Below, piece by piece: positions 1 to 8,790 of a stretch of DNA of 39,826 nt (position 1 is the first letter of the stretch; each line of letters starts with the position of its first letter). Where the stretch lies: positions 1-39,826 of the forward strand of contig JARLGE010000048.1 of assembly GCA_031296215.1 (NCBI GenBank). Direction: 5' to 3'. The translations under genes and the position numbers were made by a program. The notes beneath the pieces are model-generated. The model saw only the letters and a program-made list of their open reading frames with translations. It did no database searches and had not been told where the DNA came from. The DNA is from Occallatibacter sp. Lineage in GTDB: Bacteria > Acidobacteriota > Terriglobia > Terriglobales > Acidobacteriaceae.

Positions 1-516
1 GATGCGCGCCTGGCCGCCGTGGATGGCGGTCCAGAAGTCGACCGTGGCCTGGTACTCGAGATCGGTGCCCGGCTGCGGCCCGCGCGGACGCTGCGGCTGC
101 TGGGCTCCCGAAAAAATCCCCGAAAAAATGTCCTTGAAGCTACCCCAGGACTGCGAACCCGCGCCCGCTTGGTGACCCGCGCCGCCCTGGAAGCCGGAGA
201 AGTCGAAGCCGCCAAAATCCACCGGTGGCTGCCCGCCCGCGCCCTGCTGCCGCGCATAGGCCTCGGCCGTCGCCGGGTCAATCTGGTCGGAGTAGAAGCC
301 CACCTGGTCGTACACCTTGCGCTTCTTCTCGTCGCTGAGCACGTCGTTGGCCTCGGAGATCTCTTTGAACTTCTCCTCGGCCCGCTTGTCGCCGGGATTC
401 ACGTCGGGGTGATACCGCCGCGCCAGCTTGCGGAAAGCCTTCCGGATATCGTCCGAAGAAGCCGTCTTCTTCACGCCGAGCAGTGCGTAATAGTCCTTGT
501 TCTGTGTGGTGGGCAT
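1..516 (-). CDS. dnaJ: Chaperone DnaJ, N-terminal part (cut by window edge)
   Basis: Co-chaperone that delivers clients to DnaK and stimulates its ATPase in the cytoplasm. The 172 visible codons start at ATG 516 and stay open to base 1, so the C-terminal half is outside the window. The first 70 residues are a J-domain starting [15 protein letters not shown], with the HPD tripeptide that contacts DnaK ([18 protein letters not shown]). A Gly/Phe/Gln-rich linker follows ([12 protein letters not shown]), then the start of the substrate-binding domain ([17 protein letters not shown]). Whether it has the zinc-finger region cannot be seen. It lies downstream of a toxin-antitoxin pair on the same strand and has a 123-base leader with a nested hairpin. 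No strong Shine-Dalgarno sits next to the ATG; an AGGA lies about 25 bases upstream. Family assignment is secure. Confidence 0.95.
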   Translation of the reverse strand, partial: MPTTQNKDYYALLGVKKTASSDDIRKAFRKLARRYHPDVNPGDKRAEEKFKEISEANDVLSDEKKRKVYDQVGFYSDQIDPATAEAYARQQGAGGQPPVDFGGFDFSGFQGGAGHQAGAGSQSWGSFKDIFSGIFSGAQQPQRPRGPQPGTDLEYQATVDFWTAIHGGQARI

Positions 517-543
517 GTGTGTTTTCTTATCTCAATTCATCCT

Positions 544-591
544 ACGGGATTCGATGCGCCTTTAGGTGCATGATCTCCACCGGAATCCCGT
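544..591 (-). promoter_or_regulatory. Nested hairpin in the dnaJ leader
   Basis: Bases 544-552 (ACGGGATTC) and 583-591 (GAATCCCGT) are a perfect 9-bp inverted repeat. Between them, 554-561 (ATGCGCCT) and 564-571 (AGGTGCAT) form a second stem with one G-T position and a 2-nt gap. In the minus-strand transcript this gives a two-tier hairpin ending 27 bases before the dnaJ ATG. No U-run follows, so it is not a typical terminator of the upstream toxin-antitoxin genes. A translational or stability control element is possible; that role is inference. Confidence 0.5.
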
Positions 592-639
592 GCATTTCCT
601 CGGTAAAGGCTCAGAAGCGCGCGATTCACGCAGCCGGGC

Positions 640-936
640 TCACGCAATCCGCAGCGCCTTTTCGACGGCCTTGGGTTCGCGGTCGATCACCATTAGATAA
701 GCCCGCGTCGGCCCCTCGGGAACCCGCCTGCCCTGCTCCCAATGCCGCAGCGTATTCACGCTGAATCCAAACCGGACCGCGAACTGCTGCTGCGTCAGCC
801 CCAAACGCCCGCGAATCGCCCGCACGTCGATCTCCGCCGGGATGTGAACGCGGTAGAGACTCATGTCCGCCGTGCCTTCGGCGAAGGCTATCGCTTCCTC
901 AAACCCTCTGATGATGCTGGCGCCAATTTTGCTCAT
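640..936 (-). CDS. HigA-like XRE antitoxin
   Basis: A 98-residue helix-turn-helix protein. The N-terminal half (MSKIGASIIRGFEEAIAFAE) is of the type seen in antitoxins that bind RelE-superfamily toxins. The C-terminal half is an XRE/Cro domain (residues about 37-75) with LGLTQQQFAVRFGFSV and TLRHWEQGRR, the usual turn and recognition helix. Its ATG overlaps the stop of the preceding toxin gene by four bases (ATGA at 933-936), so the two are translationally coupled. The toxin-first order is the HigBA arrangement. It is expected to neutralise the toxin and repress the shared promoter at about 1301-1329, where a 17-base palindrome lies. Family is confident; actual toxicity is untested. Confidence 0.85.
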   Translation of the reverse strand: MSKIGASIIRGFEEAIAFAEGTADMSLYRVHIPAEIDVRAIRGRLGLTQQQFAVRFGFSVNTLRHWEQGRRVPEGPTRAYLMVIDREPKAVEKALRIA

Positions 937-1295
937 CTCGTCGGCCTCCGCCTGCGGTGTATCTCCACCAATATTTGCGACAGTTTCTGGAACGCCTTGA
1001 TCTCAGATTGATCCAGGTCTTCGCGTTCGTTCTTGGCATACGCGGTGAAGAGATAGAGAGGCATCTCCAGATCGTGAAAAAAGTAGATCACGCGCGCTCC
1101 GCCTCGTTTGCCTCGCCCTTCCAGCCCCCAGCGAACCTTCCTCACACCACCCGAACCCGGAACGACATCGCCGGCAGCCGGATTGTACGCGAGATATTCA
1201 ACAAGTTCGGCCCGCTCCGCGTCATCCATAAGCTTCTTCGTCGCAGCCAGGAATGTTGGCATTTCAACGACCGTGATGGGGCGCGTATCAGGCAA
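933..1295 (-). CDS. RelE/HigB-superfamily toxin
   Basis: A 120-residue RelE-superfamily protein, expected to be a ribosome-dependent mRNA endonuclease. Visible family features are the central PAAGDVVPGSGGVRKVRWG, the basic EGRGKRGGARVIYFFHD strand and LYLFTAYAKNEREDL, typical of the HigB-type toxins that pair with HTH antitoxins. The start is taken as TTG 1295 because the conserved N-terminal strand (ITVVEMPTF) begins upstream of the first ATG at 1262. With TTG, the predicted transcription start almost coincides with the start codon, which would make the mRNA leaderless. It is followed with a 4-base overlap by the XRE antitoxin gene. The alternative start at 1262 would remove the first beta-strand and seems less likely. 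Confidence 0.82.
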   Translation of the reverse strand: MPDTRPITVVEMPTFLAATKKLMDDAERAELVEYLAYNPAAGDVVPGSGGVRKVRWGLEGRGKRGGARVIYFFHDLEMPLYLFTAYAKNEREDLDQSEIKAFQKLSQILVEIHRRRRPTR

Positions 1296-1300
1296 GAATC

Positions 1301-1329
1301 ATTGTAGTGCATTGCACTACTCGATACAA
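1301..1329 (-). promoter_or_regulatory. Promoter and operator of the HigB/HigA-like operon
   Basis: On the minus strand there is a -35 TTGTAT (1329-1324), a 17-base spacer and a -10 TACAAT (1306-1301). A perfect odd-centred palindrome, GTAGTGCA-T-TGCACTAC (1304-1320), fills the spacer and touches the -10. This is where an autorepressing XRE antitoxin would block RNA polymerase. The -10 ends six bases from the TTG start of the toxin gene, so the mRNA is probably leaderless or nearly so. Confidence 0.6.
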
Positions 1330-1388
1330 TCCGCATGAAGCGATTTTCCTAAACGCAAATTGTGGGTGCCCCGTGGTATCTTGCCGCT

Positions 1389-2468
1389 ATGCGAAAAACG
1401 ACCTTCGTGAGACCGCTCCCTTGCCGCATCAGCCTCTTCTGCCTCGTTGCGCTCGGCGTGATCTGGCTGCCTGCCTTCGCTCAAGATGCGGGCCCAACCG
1501 CACCTCACACCAAAGAAGTTCCCGCTGCTGCCCAGCCCAGAGACCCCAAGGAGCTAATGCGGCTGGCCGCCAGGACCAACGGCCTTGCCGGGGACGATGT
1601 GAAGCCCTGGCACCTGAAGGCCACTTATCAGTCGCTTGACGAACAGGGCAACGTCAAAGATCAAGGGACTTTTGAAGAGTTCTGGGTCAGCGATAAGAAA
1701 TTCACGCGCACCTTAACCGGCTCGTCCTTGACGGAGACCGAATACGGAACAGAAAAAGGCATCATGGTCTCTGGTCCGCAGAATCCTCCGCCAGACCTTT
1801 TGTATCAACTTCGCAGCCAGTTTGTTGGCTCTTTGCAGAGTCCAGAATCAATCGAGCGGTCAAGCTACGAATTGAAGCAACACGAAGCAGGCAAAGTCAA
1901 CTTAGATTGTCTCAGCATGGTATCTGCCAACGGCATTCCATACGGATCGGTTTGGTGTTTGGATCCCGAAGAGGCTATTTTACGGATAAGCGCTCTCCCG
2001 TATGCACAGATTTTGCATAACAGTATTATCAGATTTCAAGAACGGTTCATCGCTCGAGACTTGAAGTTTACTAAACAAGGAAGAGTGCTTCAAACCGCTC
2101 ATCTCGACAGAATAGAACTGTATTCGATCAATGACGAAGCTCTCTTTCAGCCCCCACCTGAGGCAAGCGCGAAGCGTCTAACGGTTAGCATCGGAGCCGG
2201 CGTGATGGCGGGAATGCTTGTCAAAAAGACTCGGCCCGAATATCCGCTCTACGCGAAAGAAGCGAGAATTAGCGGCACCGTCGTTCTTCAAGCCAAAATC
2301 AGCAAGACAGGAAGCGTTGAAGACCTGCAGGTTATTGGCGGGCCACGCGAGCTTCAGAATGCCGCGCTGGACGCGGTAAAACATTGGGTCTACCAGCCCT
2401 ATCTCCTGAATAACGAACCCGTGGAAGTGCAAACCACTATCAACGTTATCTTCACGTTCGGCGGGTAA
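1389..2468 (+). CDS. Exported protein with C-terminal TonB domain
   Basis: A 359-residue protein with an N-terminal signal peptide (MRKTTFVRPL, then hydrophobic ISLFCLVALGVIWLPAFA). A middle region of unknown function follows, then a C-terminal TonB-like domain (about residues 275-359) with RPEYPLYAKEARISGTVVLQ, VIGGPRELQNAALDAVKHW and a final TTINVIFTF strand. TonB C-termini contact outer-membrane receptors, but this protein lacks the usual proline-rich spacer and neighbouring exbB/exbD, so it is probably one of the many accessory TonB-domain proteins rather than the main energy transducer. The start is ATG 1389; a GTG at 1362 would add nine residues before the signal peptide. The gene reads visibly lower in G+C than dnaK beside it, compatible with acquisition or relaxed selection. 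Confidence 0.75.
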   Translation: MRKTTFVRPLPCRISLFCLVALGVIWLPAFAQDAGPTAPHTKEVPAAAQPRDPKELMRLAARTNGLAGDDVKPWHLKATYQSLDEQGNVKDQGTFEEFWVSDKKFTRTLTGSSLTETEYGTEKGIMVSGPQNPPPDLLYQLRSQFVGSLQSPESIERSSYELKQHEAGKVNLDCLSMVSANGIPYGSVWCLDPEEAILRISALPYAQILHNSIIRFQERFIARDLKFTKQGRVLQTAHLDRIELYSINDEALFQPPPEASAKRLTVSIGAGVMAGMLVKKTRPEYPLYAKEARISGTVVLQAKISKTGSVEDLQVIGGPRELQNAALDAVKHWVYQPYLLNNEPVEVQTTINVIFTFGG

Positions 2469-2500
2469 CTGCAGCGAGTTCATTGTAAATCGAAAAGATT

Positions 2501-2531
2501 CGGGGTGGGCAACGGACCGTCGCCCACCCCG
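2501..2531. terminator. Hairpin between convergent TonB-domain gene and dnaK
   Basis: CGGGGTGGGC (2501-2510) pairs perfectly with GCCCACCCCG (2522-2531) around an 11-base loop. On the minus strand the stem is followed by a T-rich stretch (GAATCTTTTCGATTT), so it works best as the terminator of dnaK. On the plus strand there is no T-run. Confidence 0.6.
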
Positions 2532-2574
2532 TATACTTCTCCGCCGTCAGGTGGTCCCGCCTGGGCCTCCGGTC

Positions 2575-4503
<1,929 letters not shown>

Positions 4504-4543
4504 GATGGATACCTGCCTGTTTCGATAGAATTCTGACTCTCTT

Positions 4544-4574
4544 AGGATGCATGATTGAGTGACTTATTGTCAAA
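4544..4574 (-). promoter_or_regulatory. Possible dnaK promoter with TTGA/TCAA inverted repeat
   Basis: The minus strand carries TTGACA at 4573-4568, about 65 bases upstream of the dnaK ATG; the best -10 at 17-19 bases spacing is poor (CATCCT region). On the plus strand TTGAGT (4555-4560), seven bases, then TGTCAA (4568-4573) resembles, imperfectly, the HAIR operator (TTGAGT-N7-ACTCAA) of the HspR heat-shock repressor. Only weak support for either reading. Confidence 0.28.
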
Positions 4575-4719
4575 CTTATTTGATGGTCTTTCCATAAACT
4601 ACCGCCTTCGGGCTTCCACGGCCTGATTGATGACCCGAACAGCAGCCGGGCGATCCCTGCAGCCACCCGTCACTGGCGCCAGGTCCCCCGATCGTTTACC
4701 CTCAAGGGTTCGCGCGCCC

Positions 4720-6300
4720 ATGAACCCTGCCGCCGCCCAAGCCCGCTATCCGCTGACCCAGGGGGTAAACCCGTGGCTGGTCACCGTCTCCGTAATGCTG
4801 CCGACCTTTATGGAGGTGCTGGACACGGCCATCGCCTCGGTGGCCCTGCCCTACATTGCCGGGTCGCTGTCGGCCTCGAACTCCGAAGCCACCTGGGTGC
4901 TGACCAGCTATCTGGTGGCGAATGCGGTCATTTTGCCGGCCTCCAACTGGTTCGCGCGGCGCTTCGGACGCAAGCGGTTTCTGCTCTTCTGCGTGGTCGT
5001 GTTCACGGTGGCCTCGTTCTTTTGCGGGGCGGCGCCGTCGCTGGGGGTCATTCTGGCCGCGCGCGTGCTGCAAGGGGCGGGCGGCGGGGCGCTGCAGCCG
5101 CTGTCGCAGTCCATTCTGCTGGAGAGCTTTCCCATCCAGAAGCGGTCCATGTCGATGGCCGCCTACGGCCTCGGCATCGTGCTGGCCCCGGTGCTCGGGC
5201 CCACGCTGGGCGGCTGGCTGACAGACACTTTTAGTTGGCGCTACGCCTTTTACATCAATATCCCGGTCGGCATCCTGGCCGTGGTGCTCATCAGCCGCTT
5301 CGTCCACGACCCGCCGTATATCAAAAACGCCAAGGTCGGCCCCTTCGACAACATCGGTTTCGGCCTGCTCATGGTGTGGACCGGCGCGCTCCAAATCGTG
5401 CTCGACAAGGGCCAGGAGGATGACTGGTTCGGCGCGGTCTGGGTGCGCTGGGCGGTGGTTGCGCTGGTGGTTGCGCTCATCGGCTGGATCTGGCACTGCT
5501 GGACCCATCCCAACGGCCTGGTCGACCTGCATGTGCTCAAGGACCGCAACTTCCGCACCGGCTGCTTCCTGGTGGCGCTGCTGGGCATGTGCATCTACAT
5601 CACCATCGCCATCCTGCCGCTTTACTACCAGGAGGTGCTGGGGTACACCGCCTTCACTGCGGGCCTGGTGGTGGGGCCGCGCGGCATCGGCTCCTTCATC
5701 GGCTCGCCGATGGTCGGCTTCCTGGGCTCGCGCATCGACAATCGCAAACTGCTCTCGGCCGGCTTCCTGGGCTTCGCCGTCTGTGCGCTGGTCTTCGGCA
5801 CCGTCGATCTCGACATCGGTCCCTACACGCTGCTGATTCCCATCACCCTCACCGGCTTTGCGCTGAGCTTTGTCTTCGTGCCCATGTCGACCATGATGAT
5901 GGCCACCATTCAGAACAAGGACATGGGCGCAGCCACGGGTCTCGCCAACATGCTGCGCAACATCGGCGGGTCGATCGGAATCTCGATGGCGACCACCGCG
6001 CTGATCCGCCGCGCCGCCCTGCACCAGAACGAACTGGGCGCGCACCTGGGTCCGACGAACGCGGTCCTCCAGCAGAAGTCGGCCCTCGCCGCCTACTACC
6101 TGGCCCACCAGATCGGTCCGGCGCAGGCGCGGCCGGGGTCGATGGGGCTGCTCTACGGGCTGATGGAACAGCAATCCGCTTTGATGGCCTACGTGGATGT
6201 CTTCCGCTGGACGGCTCTGCTGGCCTTCTTCTGCGCCGCCGCGGCCTGGCTCTTCAAGAAGCCCAAGAAGCACGCCGCACCGCCGGAGGGGATGCACTGA
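4720..6300 (+). CDS. MFS drug exporter, DHA2 (EmrB/QacA) family
   Basis: A 526-residue inner-membrane protein with about 14 hydrophobic segments, the usual DHA2 length. Family marks are NPWLVTVSVMLPTFMEVLDT in TM1 with its membrane acidic residue, the motif A loop NWFARRFGRKRF after TM2, RVLQGAGGGALQPLSQ, and the antiporter motif C GIVLAPVLGPTLGGWL followed by WRYAFYINIPVG. These transporters export hydrophobic drugs by proton antiport. ATG 4720 was chosen because homologous proteins begin shortly before the first TM; in-frame TTG 4627 and ATG 4630 would add about 30 polar residues. An emrA-type adaptor gene is not adjacent, so substrate and partner are unknown. It is divergent from dnaK and convergent with the Fic gene, ending 12 bases from it. 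Confidence 0.9.
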   Translation: MNPAAAQARYPLTQGVNPWLVTVSVMLPTFMEVLDTAIASVALPYIAGSLSASNSEATWVLTSYLVANAVILPASNWFARRFGRKRFLLFCVVVFTVASFFCGAAPSLGVILAARVLQGAGGGALQPLSQSILLESFPIQKRSMSMAAYGLGIVLAPVLGPTLGGWLTDTFSWRYAFYINIPVGILAVVLISRFVHDPPYIKNAKVGPFDNIGFGLLMVWTGALQIVLDKGQEDDWFGAVWVRWAVVALVVALIGWIWHCWTHPNGLVDLHVLKDRNFRTGCFLVALLGMCIYITIAILPLYYQEVLGYTAFTAGLVVGPRGIGSFIGSPMVGFLGSRIDNRKLLSAGFLGFAVCALVFGTVDLDIGPYTLLIPITLTGFALSFVFVPMSTMMMATIQNKDMGAATGLANMLRNIGGSIGISMATTALIRRAALHQNELGAHLGPTNAVLQQKSALAAYYLAHQIGPAQARPGSMGLLYGLMEQQSALMAYVDVFRWTALLAFFCAAAAWLFKKPKKHAAPPEGMH

Positions 6301-6312
6301 GAATCAGTGGAC

Positions 6313-7794
6313 TCAGCGCTGCCCTGGTAAAGCCCTTTCTGCACGCGACTTCAGCTCCGCAAGCATTTCCCCCACGATTCGTTCCGCAAATAAGCCGACA
6401 CGTATCTGCAAAACTGCGGACAAGGAAGGTATCAGCTCGTCCATTCGAGCAGCAAATACACTTCTTGGCTGTGTAGGATTCAAAATCGTACCCGATTCGC
6501 TTTCGATAACGAACTGAACATCATCTTCTCCGGAAGCATTCTTCGGCAACTCGAGCCCGAGTTGTCTATAGATGCTTGCTGTAGCAGGCGCATTTGTACT
6601 GAAGCTGACATGGATACTGGTTGCGTTTGTAAAAGCCCTCCGATGTGTTGAGTCTGACGTGTTTTGTAAACCGGCTACTCTAATGATCTTTCCCTGAATA
6701 TAGCGGTTGGCATTCTTCCCGAAAGCCTTCTGAAGTTCGTCTTGACTGAGCTGAAGTAATTGCTCTCCGGCCTCATCAACTTGATCTTCGCTATATCCGC
6801 CTCTAGTGGTATAAAGCTTGCTGATTGCCGCTGCGGATTCCTCGGGAGTAGACACCCGCGCGCCCCGGAGGCTCTCATCGACAAGCTGAATTGTGTCCAG
6901 CGACCGGGCCAGCATGAATCCCACAAACGACTGGAAATCTCCGCGGTCAGCCGCCTCTAGAGAACCGAGATAGGCCTCCTTGTGCTCCGAAAGAATCACT
7001 ATGGGCATCGAAATCGCGCGATAGGTGAAAGCGGATGCAAGCGCGCGAGCCACACGGCCGTTCCCATCCGCGAAAGGATGAATCACAACCAAACCGTAAT
7101 GCGCATAGGCGGCCTGAAGAACCGGATGCGCAGCCAGGAAGGCATCACTGCGCATCTCTTCAACCAATCGAAACATTTCAACCGGAGTTACATCGACCGG
7201 TGCATGAGAGTGATCCGTTCCATTTCTCGAATGTAATACATGATTGGGCAGTACCTTATATTTACCCTTCGGAAGTGACTGCTCCTGGAATCCAATAGAT
7301 GCCTGGACTCGATAGGTTGACTGAGCGCGGCAAACCTCCTCATGCAATATGCGAATGGAAGCCTCGGAGATAGGCTCGACCTTTGTAGCGAGATCAAGCA
7401 CATAGTCATAGGCGTGCAATTGCGCCTCGAAGAGCGGTCGAACATTCTCGCCTTTCTTGGCCAGCTCCACCTCCCATGCTGCCGTTTCAAATGCCACATT
7501 GAAGGTAAAGCCCCGATCCACCTCATACAGTCCCTCGATCGCTCCTGTGTCGAGCGCCGCCGCGCGTTTCACAATCTCGTAAGCGCGCCTCAAGACCTCA
7601 GGTGAGAGGTCTGGCCTATTCGTGATGGCCGCAATGTATCGGTCCCAGCGCGCAGTCTCGACAGCGGCGGAGGCCGCCCATTCCTCAAAACTGGGAAACG
7701 GCTTATAAGCCGCATCGAGAGCATGAATATTGACTTCCGGCTCGCCCATCGTGATACCCAACATTCTTCCTTCGGGCCGATGATAGCTCAGCAC
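6313..7794 (-). CDS. Fic-family protein with built-in inhibitory motif
   Basis: A 493-residue Fic enzyme; such proteins usually transfer AMP from ATP to hydroxyl side chains of targets. The core motif HPFADGNGRVAR lies at residues 239-250: His239 is the catalytic base, Asp243 binds Mg and Gly244-Arg247 bind phosphate. Upstream, TGAIEG (83-88) matches the inhibitory-helix consensus [S/T]xxxE[G/N], whose Glu (here Glu87) blocks productive ATP binding. That makes it a class II, self-inhibited Fic. Residues about 300-493 have no domain I recognise. It follows a Phd-like antitoxin gene by 18 bases on the same strand. The start is GTG 7794; ATGs at codons 11 and 16 are alternatives. The gene is visibly poorer in G+C than both flanks, suggesting horizontal transfer. 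Confidence 0.88.
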   Translation of the reverse strand: MLSYHRPEGRMLGITMGEPEVNIHALDAAYKPFPSFEEWAASAAVETARWDRYIAAITNRPDLSPEVLRRAYEIVKRAAALDTGAIEGLYEVDRGFTFNVAFETAAWEVELAKKGENVRPLFEAQLHAYDYVLDLATKVEPISEASIRILHEEVCRAQSTYRVQASIGFQEQSLPKGKYKVLPNHVLHSRNGTDHSHAPVDVTPVEMFRLVEEMRSDAFLAAHPVLQAAYAHYGLVVIHPFADGNGRVARALASAFTYRAISMPIVILSEHKEAYLGSLEAADRGDFQSFVGFMLARSLDTIQLVDESLRGARVSTPEESAAAISKLYTTRGGYSEDQVDEAGEQLLQLSQDELQKAFGKNANRYIQGKIIRVAGLQNTSDSTHRRAFTNATSIHVSFSTNAPATASIYRQLGLELPKNASGEDDVQFVIESESGTILNPTQPRSVFAARMDELIPSLSAVLQIRVGLFAERIVGEMLAELKSRAERALPGQR

Positions 7795-7812
7795 TTCGCC
7801 TGAGCGCAGGTC

Positions 7813-8046
7813 TCATGCTTGCCTTTGTTCCTCTCCCAGAAACTCCCGGACGGCATCATCCGTTGCGCCTTTGAACCTTGAGGAGCAAAGTTGCTCAAGG
7901 ACTTCAAGCGATTCGGCGGTAGCCGGACGAAGCTCTGCGACTGGCCTCCCTTCGACGGCAATCATGAAGCTTTCTCCCAGGCCCACGCGCTTGAGAATCT
8001 CGAAATACTGCGCTTCCAATTCGCCGGCATCGATTACGTTGGCCAT
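7813..8046 (-). CDS. Phd/YefM-like antitoxin
   Basis: A 77-residue protein starting MANVIDAGELEAQYFEILKR and continuing through GESFMIAVEGRPVAELRP, the beta-strand pattern of Phd/YefM-type antitoxins (DNA-binding N-terminal fold, then a toxin-binding tail, here about 45-77). A good ribosome-binding site (GGAGGG) precedes ATG 8046. It lies 18 bases before the Fic gene and 42 bases after the carbonic anhydrase gene, so the order antitoxin-toxin matches Phd-Doc; Doc is itself a small Fic-fold toxin. In classical Phd-Doc the antitoxin tail supplies the inhibitory contact, but here the Fic protein already has its own inhibitory motif. The partnership is inferred from position. Confidence 0.72.
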   Translation of the reverse strand: MANVIDAGELEAQYFEILKRVGLGESFMIAVEGRPVAELRPATAESLEVLEQLCSSRFKGATDDAVREFLGEEQRQA

Positions 8047-8088
8047 ATTCCCTCCAGGACGAGGCCCCCTGTTGCTCTCTGTATCGGC

Positions 8089-8706
8089 TCATCCGGCCAG
8101 CGACACAAACTTCCCGGCCCCCTCGTCAAACTGCTCAATGCCCCCGCTGAGGATGTCGTAGTACCAGCCGTGAACCTGGAGGCGGCTCTCGGCCAGGGCG
8201 CGGCGGATGTAGGCATGTGTCCGCAGGTTGTCCAACTGGACCAGGACGTTGGCATGGGTGAGCGCGGTGTGGCGGGTCAGCTCGCCGGCGTTGCGCTCCA
8301 CTTCGCCGACATAGGCCCAGGCCGGCTCCACGTGCCGCAGCCAGTCCTGGACGCTGGAAAGGCCCGTGAGCCGCTCGGGGTCCATCAGCGCCCGGATCAC
8401 GCCGCAGTCGGAGTGGCCGCAGACGATGAGATGGCGCACTTTGAGCACCTCGACCGCGTACTCGATGGTGGCCGAGACGCCGCCGCCCGGCTCACCCGCG
8501 CGCGGAATCACATTGCCCGCATTGCGGCAAAGAAACAGGTCCCCGGGCTGCGTTTGCAGAATCAGGTCGGGGACGATGCGCGAGTCGGCGCAGGTGATAA
8601 ACAGCGTCTCCGGCTGTTGCCCCTCGGCCAGCAGGTGAAACTGGCCGCGCTTCAAAGGAAACGCCTCCGCTAGAAACCTCTTGTGTCCTTCAATCAACCG
8701 CTTCAT
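8089..8706 (-). CDS. Beta-class carbonic anhydrase
   Basis: A 205-residue cytoplasmic enzyme interconverting CO2 and bicarbonate. The zinc ligands are Cys39 (in TCADSR), His98 and Cys101 (in VCGHSDCGV), and the Asp41/Arg43 dyad of beta-class enzymes is present. GDLFLCRNAGN and GVSATIEYAVEVLKV are further family signatures. ATG 8706 gives a length normal for the family. It is the first gene of a minus-strand run (carbonic anhydrase, Phd-like, Fic) and is divergent from the phosphatase gene at 8791 with 84 bases between. Without a cyanase or sulfate transporter nearby it is best read as a housekeeping bicarbonate-supply enzyme. Confidence 0.96.
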   Translation of the reverse strand: MKRLIEGHKRFLAEAFPLKRGQFHLLAEGQQPETLFITCADSRIVPDLILQTQPGDLFLCRNAGNVIPRAGEPGGGVSATIEYAVEVLKVRHLIVCGHSDCGVIRALMDPERLTGLSSVQDWLRHVEPAWAYVGEVERNAGELTRHTALTHANVLVQLDNLRTHAYIRRALAESRLQVHGWYYDILSGGIEQFDEGAGKFVSLAG

Positions 8707-8790
8707 CGACTACCCCTGCTCCTTTGCGGCGGACAACTGCCCCCCGCGAACTCCAGCCTATCGTACCAACGTTGCGTTATAGTTACGTCG

